Part shown: in pieces, positions 60,007-64,000 of the stretch
Layout: each line of letters begins with the position of its first letter
Position numbering within the stretch: the first letter of the stretch is position 1
Source of the DNA: Evtepia gabavorous
GTDB taxonomy: Bacteria; Bacillota; Clostridia; Oscillospirales; Oscillospiraceae
DNA: 64,000 nt
Assembly: GCF_003425665.1 (NCBI RefSeq)
Contig: NZ_QQRQ01000002.1
Coordinates: 140,671 to 204,670 of the forward strand
Direction: 5' to 3'
Notes under the pieces: generated by a model
Told to the model about the DNA's origin: nothing
Seen by the model: only the letters and a program-made list of their open reading frames with translations
Database searches by the model: none
Program-made: the position numbers and the translations under genes

Positions 60007-60034
60007 AGTATAGCACAATCCGACCGGGAAGCAA
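60007..60034 (-). promoter_or_regulatory. Promoter of the hydratase-icd operon
   Basis: On the minus strand: TTGCTT (60034-60029), 16-base spacer, TATACT (60012-60007) preceded by TGC. About 79-83 bases from the start, leaving a leader of that size with AT-rich sequence. Confidence 0.65.
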
Positions 60035-60143
60035 AGGAAAAAGAATCAACTTTTGAACTTCTTGCAGGGTGAACTAAAATGCAGGGAAAAGTGCGAAATA
60101 TCGAGCAAATTTTCCAAAAGAAATGACGGGAAGGAATTTTTTC

Positions 60144-60172
60144 TTGCATGAGAGGGGCGGGCGCGGTATAAT
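60144..60172 (+). promoter_or_regulatory. Promoter of citrate synthase
   Basis: TTGCAT (60144-60149), 17-base spacer, TATAAT (60167-60172). 87 bases before the ATG, divergent from the hydratase promoter. The 331-base interval holds no gene; the GC drops between 59960 and 60080. Confidence 0.75.
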
Positions 60173-60259
60173 AAACAGAACAAAGGCAGCCAGAAAACCA
60201 AAGAGAAAACCCAGGAAAAACTGGGAAATTGACACCGCCGAGGAAAGGGGAACCATGCT

Positions 60260-61642
60260 ATGGAGAAGAATGGGACCGGGATCCTGGAACAATACACAGG
60301 TTCCCTGAGCCACCGCATTGAACAGGAATACCACATCGGGGAAGAGCTCTACCGAGGGGACATCAAGCGGGGCCTGAGAAACAGCGACGGAACCGGCGTG
60401 CCCATCGGCGTCACCCGGGTGGGTTCGGTGCTGGGGTACATGATTGAGGACGGTGTCCGCATTCCGGTACCCGGCCAGCTGTATTACCGGGGCATTGAGC
60501 TCAATGAGATCGTGGAGGCCCACCGGCAGGCGGGGACCTTTGGCTTTGAAGAGGTGGCCTATCTGCTGCTCATGGGCTATCTGCCCTCCCGGGGGGAACT
60601 GGACCGTTTCAATGAGATCATGAACCGGGCGCGGAAGCTGCCCAACGGCTTCACCGAGGACATGATTATGAAAAATCCCAGCCGGAATATCATGAACAAG
60701 CTGGCCCGGAGCGTGCTGTCCCTCTACTCCTATGATGAAAACCCGGACGACACCTCCTTGGACAATATCCTGCTCCAGTCGGTGAAGCTGGTGGGGGCCT
60801 TCCCCAGCATCGTGGCCAACGCCTACTCGGTGAAGCGCCATTACTTTGAAGGGGGCTCTCTCCACATCCACTTCCCCATGGAGGGGCTGTCCACGGCGGA
60901 GAACTTTCTGCGGATGATCCGCCCCAACACCAAGTACACGGAGGAAGAGGCCCACCTGCTGGACATGATGCTCATGGTCCACGCAGAGCACGGCGGCGGC
61001 AACAACTCCACCTTTGTCTGCCGGGCCCTGTCCTCCAGCGGGACGGATACTTACAGCGCCATCGCCGGGGCGGTGGGGTCCCTGAAGGGTCCTCTCCACG
61101 GCGGCGCCAACGCCAAGGTCATGGAGATGTTCCGGTATGTCAAAGAGAATGTGAACCCCAAGGACGACGGCTCCATCCGGGATTACCTGGCCAAGCTCCT
61201 GAATAAGGAGGCGGGGGACCACTCCGGCAAGATCTACGGCCTGGGCCACGCGGTCTACACCATCTCCGACCCCCGGGCGGTGCTGCTGAAAAAGTACGCC
61301 AAGCACATGGCGGAGATCAAGGGCTACGCTGAGGACTTCCAGCTGCTGGAGAAGATTGAGGAGATGGGCATTCCCATGATCCAGGCCAAGACGGGCTCGG
61401 AGATTCCCATGTGTGCCAATGTGGATATGTACTCCGGCCTGGTCTACACCATGCTGGGCATCCCTGAGGATGTGTTTACCCCCCTCTTCGCCTCCGCCCG
61501 GATTGCCGGCTGGTGCGCCAACCGGATTGAAGAGGTGGTCACCTGTCATCGGATCATGCGTCCGGCGTACCGGGCGGTGATCAAGCGGGCCCACTATGAT
61601 CCCATTGAGGCACGGCCCTCCCATTACAACTTCCAGCTTTGA
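60260..61642 (+). CDS. gltA: Citrate synthase
   Basis: 460 residues, type II-like. Condenses oxaloacetate and acetyl-CoA. Catalytic His residues lie in LMVHAEHGGGNNSTF (about 237-251) and GPLHGGANAK (about 276-285), and the Asp in CANVDMYSGLVY (about 388-399). ATG 60260 has AAAGGGG 9 bases upstream; an out-of-frame ATG at 60255 is not used. It feeds the divergent hydratase and icd genes, so the set makes 2-oxoglutarate from oxaloacetate. A strong terminator follows. Confidence 0.95.
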   Translation: MEKNGTGILEQYTGSLSHRIEQEYHIGEELYRGDIKRGLRNSDGTGVPIGVTRVGSVLGYMIEDGVRIPVPGQLYYRGIELNEIVEAHRQAGTFGFEEVAYLLLMGYLPSRGELDRFNEIMNRARKLPNGFTEDMIMKNPSRNIMNKLARSVLSLYSYDENPDDTSLDNILLQSVKLVGAFPSIVANAYSVKRHYFEGGSLHIHFPMEGLSTAENFLRMIRPNTKYTEEEAHLLDMMLMVHAEHGGGNNSTFVCRALSSSGTDTYSAIAGAVGSLKGPLHGGANAKVMEMFRYVKENVNPKDDGSIRDYLAKLLNKEAGDHSGKIYGLGHAVYTISDPRAVLLKKYAKHMAEIKGYAEDFQLLEKIEEMGIPMIQAKTGSEIPMCANVDMYSGLVYTMLGIPEDVFTPLFASARIAGWCANRIEEVVTCHRIMRPAYRAVIKRAHYDPIEARPSHYNFQL

Positions 61643-61654
61643 GACCCAGACAGA

Positions 61655-61685
61655 GAGCGCGGACCGGTGTCCGCGCTCTTTTTTT
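61655..61685 (+). terminator. Terminator after citrate synthase
   Basis: Perfect 10-bp stem GAGCGCGGAC / GTCCGCGCTC (61655-61664, 61669-61678), CGGT loop, then seven T residues. Confidence 0.93.
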
Positions 61686-61926
61686 GCGGAAAAAGAGCGA
61701 ATCTGCCGGTTTAGAAACTATAAAACTTAAAAAAATTAAAAAATGTGTCAAAAAAGGACAGGCTCAGACGTTTATATAATAAAGGGCGTTTTTCTGTGGG
61801 ACAATCCCGGAGGAAACATAAGATTTTCTTAAGACTTTTTTCACATCCTCTCAATAGACCTTGGATAAAATGGGAAGAACACAGGGCTGATCGGGAAGGG
61901 TGGGAAAGCGAAGGGGGGCTTTTTCT

Positions 61927-62283
61927 GTGAAAGAATGGATTGCTGTGGCGGTTCTGCTCTATTCGGTTCCGCTGTTTGCGCTGCTGCTGACGTGGAAAAA
62001 GCCGCTGTGGCAGGCCCTGCGGGGCATTGTGCTCAGCGAGGTGCTGGGCATCCTCTGCTTCTTCCCCCTCTATGCCCTGGTGGGGATGCTGAGCTGGCAG
62101 TGGTTCCGCTGGGGCGGCGTCAGCCTGCAGGAAATTCTCTCCTTCTGGAAGGGCGGCGGCGCCACGGCGGCCCTGTGGATTGGCCCCGGGGTGGGGGAGA
62201 CCGCGCTGGTCCTGCTGCTGCGCTGGGTGGTGGAGACCGTCCGGCAGAGGCTGGCCCTGCCGGGGGAGAAAAGCGTGCCATGA
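61927..62283 (+). CDS. Small membrane protein, unknown
   Basis: 118 residues with three predicted membrane helices (about 4-24, 32-58 and 83-106). Gly/Leu/Val/Trp-rich with a short polar C-terminus. Not recognised. The GTG at 61927 is preferred to the GTG at 61900 because AGGGGGG lies 8 bases upstream of it, whereas the upstream one has no spacing. It leads a small run of envelope-associated unknowns; the 284-base gap before it (after the citrate synthase terminator) is AT-rich spacer with no clear promoter. Confidence 0.7.
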   Translation: MKEWIAVAVLLYSVPLFALLLTWKKPLWQALRGIVLSEVLGILCFFPLYALVGMLSWQWFRWGGVSLQEILSFWKGGGATAALWIGPGVGETALVLLLRWVVETVRQRLALPGEKSVP

Positions 62284-62314
62284 CAGAGGAAGTACCCAAA
62301 GGAGAGGAGGCCTC

Positions 62315-62827
62315 ATGGAGCTGAGACAGACAATCCGAACAGGCATCCGGAACATCAGGCGGGCCTGGTGGGAACCGGGACTGATGCTGGCGCTTTCCGC
62401 CCTGCTGGTGGCGGCGGCCTGGCTATGGATTCCGGCCCCCCTGGTGGAGAACCCGGTGCAGACGGAGCTGCTGTATATCCAAGTGGACAGCGGGACCCAT
62501 GGCATGGTCCGCTGGAAGCCCAAAACCATGGTGGAGCGGCAGACGGCCCGGGCCATTGTGGACCACATGGCCACCCTCCATAAGAAAAACACCCTCTGCC
62601 CGGCCCATAAGGCCCTGGAGGGCCGGCCCAATATGTACATCCACTTTCGGACGGAGGACAGCTACCAGGTGGTGGCGCTCCAGGTGGGCGGCGGCCAGCG
62701 CAGGGGGGTCAGCTATCCCCGGGATGGCGGCGGCCTGGCCCTGGCGGCGCAGGTGCTCCAGCCTCAGGACCTGGAGGCGTACGTTCTGGCGCAGATCCAT
62801 GGGGCTCTGTCCGGCGAGAGCCTGTGA
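62315..62827 (+). CDS. Single-pass membrane protein with extracytoplasmic domain, unknown
   Basis: 170 residues. One membrane helix near the N-terminus (about 22-42) after a basic stretch (TIRTGIRNIRRAW), then a soluble domain of about 125 residues predicted outside. Not recognised; the domain has a mixed alpha/beta look. GGAGAGGAGG lies 4-10 bases before the ATG. It starts 31 bases after the previous gene, so probably co-transcribed. Function unknown. Confidence 0.75.
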   Translation: MELRQTIRTGIRNIRRAWWEPGLMLALSALLVAAAWLWIPAPLVENPVQTELLYIQVDSGTHGMVRWKPKTMVERQTARAIVDHMATLHKKNTLCPAHKALEGRPNMYIHFRTEDSYQVVALQVGGGQRRGVSYPRDGGGLALAAQVLQPQDLEAYVLAQIHGALSGESL

Positions 62828-62871
62828 ACGGCGCGGACCAGCTCGGGAAGGCTGGAGAATGCTGGTATCTA

Positions 62872-62900
62872 TTGACGGATGTTGGAAAGATTGGTATGCT
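62872..62900 (+). promoter_or_regulatory. Promoter of the lipoprotein gene
   Basis: TTGACG (62872-62877), 17-base spacer, TATGCT (62895-62900). 58 bases before the lipoprotein start. Confidence 0.65.
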
Positions 62901-62957
62901 AAGAGCGTGAGAGAAACGGATGGATGATTGACGAGAATCGTTTGAGGAGGAACTATG

Positions 62958-63614
62958 ATGAAACGGAAATTACTTGCCCTGTCCCTAACATTGGTCCTGG
63001 CCCTGGCCTTATGCGCCTGCGGCGGAAGCGGCGGCGGAACCCTGGCCGGCGGAACCTGGACCCAGCAGGAAGTGGAGCTGAGCGACCTGCAGAGCTATGG
63101 CGCGGAGGACCTGAAAGGCCCCATCCCCGAGGACTGGACGCTGCCCGAGGACTTCACCGTGGGGGACAACACCCGGGTGGAGATCAACGGGGACAAAATT
63201 CTCTATGGAGAGCGGGAAGGCGAATATCTGGACGGCTTTACCGTGGCCACCTATGCCGACGGTGCGCTGAGCACCATCTATGAGTTCAAAAGCGGCCTGG
63301 TGACCAGCTGGCAGCAGTTCTTCAGCCCCGATGGCAGCAAGCTGGTGGTGGCCTGGATTCCCAGCGCCGATTCCACTGACTGGAACGTCACCTTAGTGGA
63401 CCTGGCCACCAGGGAGGAGTCCAAACTGGAGCTGCCGGAGATGTCCATTCAGACCGCGGGCCAGGAGGGAGAGAAGGACGCAGCCAAGGCGCCGGAGCTG
63501 GTGATGGTCAAGTGGAAGGACGACAACAACCTGATTGTCACCGGCAGCCTGAAAAACTTTGACGACAGCACCAAGCCGGTGAGCTATCTGTACACCCTGC
63601 CCGCTGGGGAGTAA
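62958..63614 (+). CDS. Lipoprotein, unknown function
   Basis: 218 residues. Type II signal peptide with a hydrophobic core and lipobox LCAC, giving an N-terminal lipidated Cys at residue 21 (residue 22 if the upstream ATG at 62955 is used). The mature domain has beta-rich repeats such as DKILYGEREGEYLDGFTVATYADGALSTIYEF and WIPSADSTDWNVTLVDLATREES, suggesting a six- or seven-bladed or OB-like fold; no homologue is recognised. GAGGAGG is 7 bases ahead of ATG 62958. Surface-anchored. Confidence 0.78.
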   Translation: MKRKLLALSLTLVLALALCACGGSGGGTLAGGTWTQQEVELSDLQSYGAEDLKGPIPEDWTLPEDFTVGDNTRVEINGDKILYGEREGEYLDGFTVATYADGALSTIYEFKSGLVTSWQQFFSPDGSKLVVAWIPSADSTDWNVTLVDLATREESKLELPEMSIQTAGQEGEKDAAKAPELVMVKWKDDNNLIVTGSLKNFDDSTKPVSYLYTLPAGE

Positions 63615-63906
63615 TTCCCGCCGCTTTCCCCACGGCCCTCAGCAGAACTGTGGGCGGGAGAACAGGAGGAACAGTGTGTTCTGTTTGTCCTGCGGGGAAA
63701 CCCCATGGCAGTCAGAAGCGGGCCGCATGGCAGTACCCTTTGACGGAATCAACCTGAAAGAAAGTATTTTGCATCCCCCTGGGCCGGCATAACGCCGGCC
63801 CAGGGGGATGCTGTGTGTAGGCGGCTGTTTTTGGTGGGGACAGGCAAGGTCGGGGAGGCTGGCGCATAGGCATAGAAACACGACACACTGGGGAGGAGGA
63901 AGTCAG
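63615..63906. other. Intergenic region with perfect 18-bp hairpin
   Basis: No coding sequence was found in this 292-base stretch. It contains a perfect 18-bp inverted repeat (63771-63788, 63794-63811, loop ATAAC) with no T tract, and a weaker CAGGA/TCCTG hairpin near 63665-63695. A CATAG-type hexamer near 63870 could be a SigE-like -10 for the following sporulation gene, but no -35 was identified. Confidence 0.6.
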
Positions 63907-64000
63907 ATGGAGGACTGGGAGCAGGAGCGAGCCCCCCGGAAAATCAGTCTTCGGGAGAAGACCTCCCGCCTGCTGGACCTGCCCGCTGACGGCGTGGCGG
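63907..64000 (+). CDS. YqfC/YabP-like sporulation protein, 3'-truncated by window edge
   Basis: The first 31 codons are open to the window end. RKISLREKTSRLLDLPADGVAG resembles the N-terminal part of YqfC, a small sporulation protein of the mother cell, where an LxLPxDVVL element leads the domain. The ATG is preceded by GGGAGGAGGA 6 bases upstream. The remaining 60-65 residues of the family lie outside. Assignment is tentative because only the N-terminus is seen. Confidence 0.45.
   Translation, partial: MEDWEQERAPRKISLREKTSRLLDLPADGVA

Noticed and set aside
63720..63783. 21-codon open frame starting at an ATG near 63728 and ending inside the hairpin
   Set aside because: No ribosome binding site and its stop falls in the hairpin loop; likely chance.
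1..64000. CRISPR arrays, insertion sequences, prophage or toxin-antitoxin modules
   Set aside because: No direct-repeat arrays, transposase or integrase frames, phage structural genes or paired toxin-antitoxin genes were found on reading either strand.

Overview
The window is a GC-rich (about 60% by eye), gene-dense chromosomal segment from an anaerobic, low-redox Firmicute. The best fit is an endospore-forming member of the Clostridia, plausibly Oscillospiraceae of the Flavonifractor/Pseudoflavonifractor kind; the genus is inference. Supporting features are a T-box leader on alaS, a TPP riboswitch on an ECF-type thiT, RNase M5, a reverse rubrerythrin, butyrate-type CoA enzymes, a SleB-like cell wall hydrolase and the start of a YqfC/YabP-like sporulation gene at the right edge. 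There is no rRNA, CRISPR array, insertion sequence or phage module.

Layout. 1-11.8 kb: the 3' part of murF, a convergent mtnA-like gene, then a long + strand housekeeping run (ABC-F ATPase, small acidic protein, prfA, tsaC, coaE, M18 aminopeptidase, uppP, ftsK) with mostly overlapping or abutting genes. 11.9-17.2 kb: one promoter serves an unrecognised 416-residue protein, an ATP-grasp ligase, a PHP phosphoesterase, a NodB-type deacetylase with an S-layer-like tail and a crotonase. 17.2-23.8 kb: SleB-like hydrolase, a VOC lyase divergent from a beta-CASP RNase-like protein, L-asparaginase, a minus-strand GNAT-M23 pair and a flavodoxin-fold reductase. 23.9-30.1 kb: TagA-like glycosyltransferase, tmk, 5-formyl-THF cyclo-ligase, mltG, a U32 protein, then an AAA ATPase overlapping a LUD-domain gene. 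30.1-33.5 kb: a small regulatory island with a palindromic promoter, a VOC protein, a MerR regulator and putrescine aminotransferase behind a textbook 19-bp-spacer MerR promoter. 33.6-42.4 kb: T-box-alaS-cupin-HIT, XRE-comEC-holA-rnmV, reverse rubrerythrin. 42.5-47.4 kb: XRE regulator, lipoprotein, LysR-FUSC exporter, small membrane protein. 47.4-53.5 kb: polA-rimI-GNAT-tsaD, tRNA-Thr(CGT), TPP riboswitch-thiT. 53.5-56.4 kb: AraC regulator divergent from a MaoC hydratase and a CoA-transferase. 56.4-61.7 kb: NADP-type isocitrate dehydrogenase and an aconitase-superfamily hydratase, divergent from citrate synthase. 61.9-64 kb: uncharacterised envelope proteins and the partial sporulation gene.

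How the genes work together. Peptidoglycan and envelope functions recur (murF, uppP, ftsK, mltG, M23, SleB-like, TagA-like). t6A tRNA modification is represented twice (tsaC, tsaD). Citrate synthase, the hydratase and isocitrate dehydrogenase together would form the oxidative half-cycle from oxaloacetate to 2-oxoglutarate, as expected for glutamate synthesis in an anaerobe. No clear undescribed defence or mobile system was found. The most novel-looking items are the ATP-grasp/PHP/deacetylase operon with its unrecognised first gene, the 52-bp palindrome that is itself a two-way promoter, and the YbhJ-like hydratase standing in the place of aconitase.
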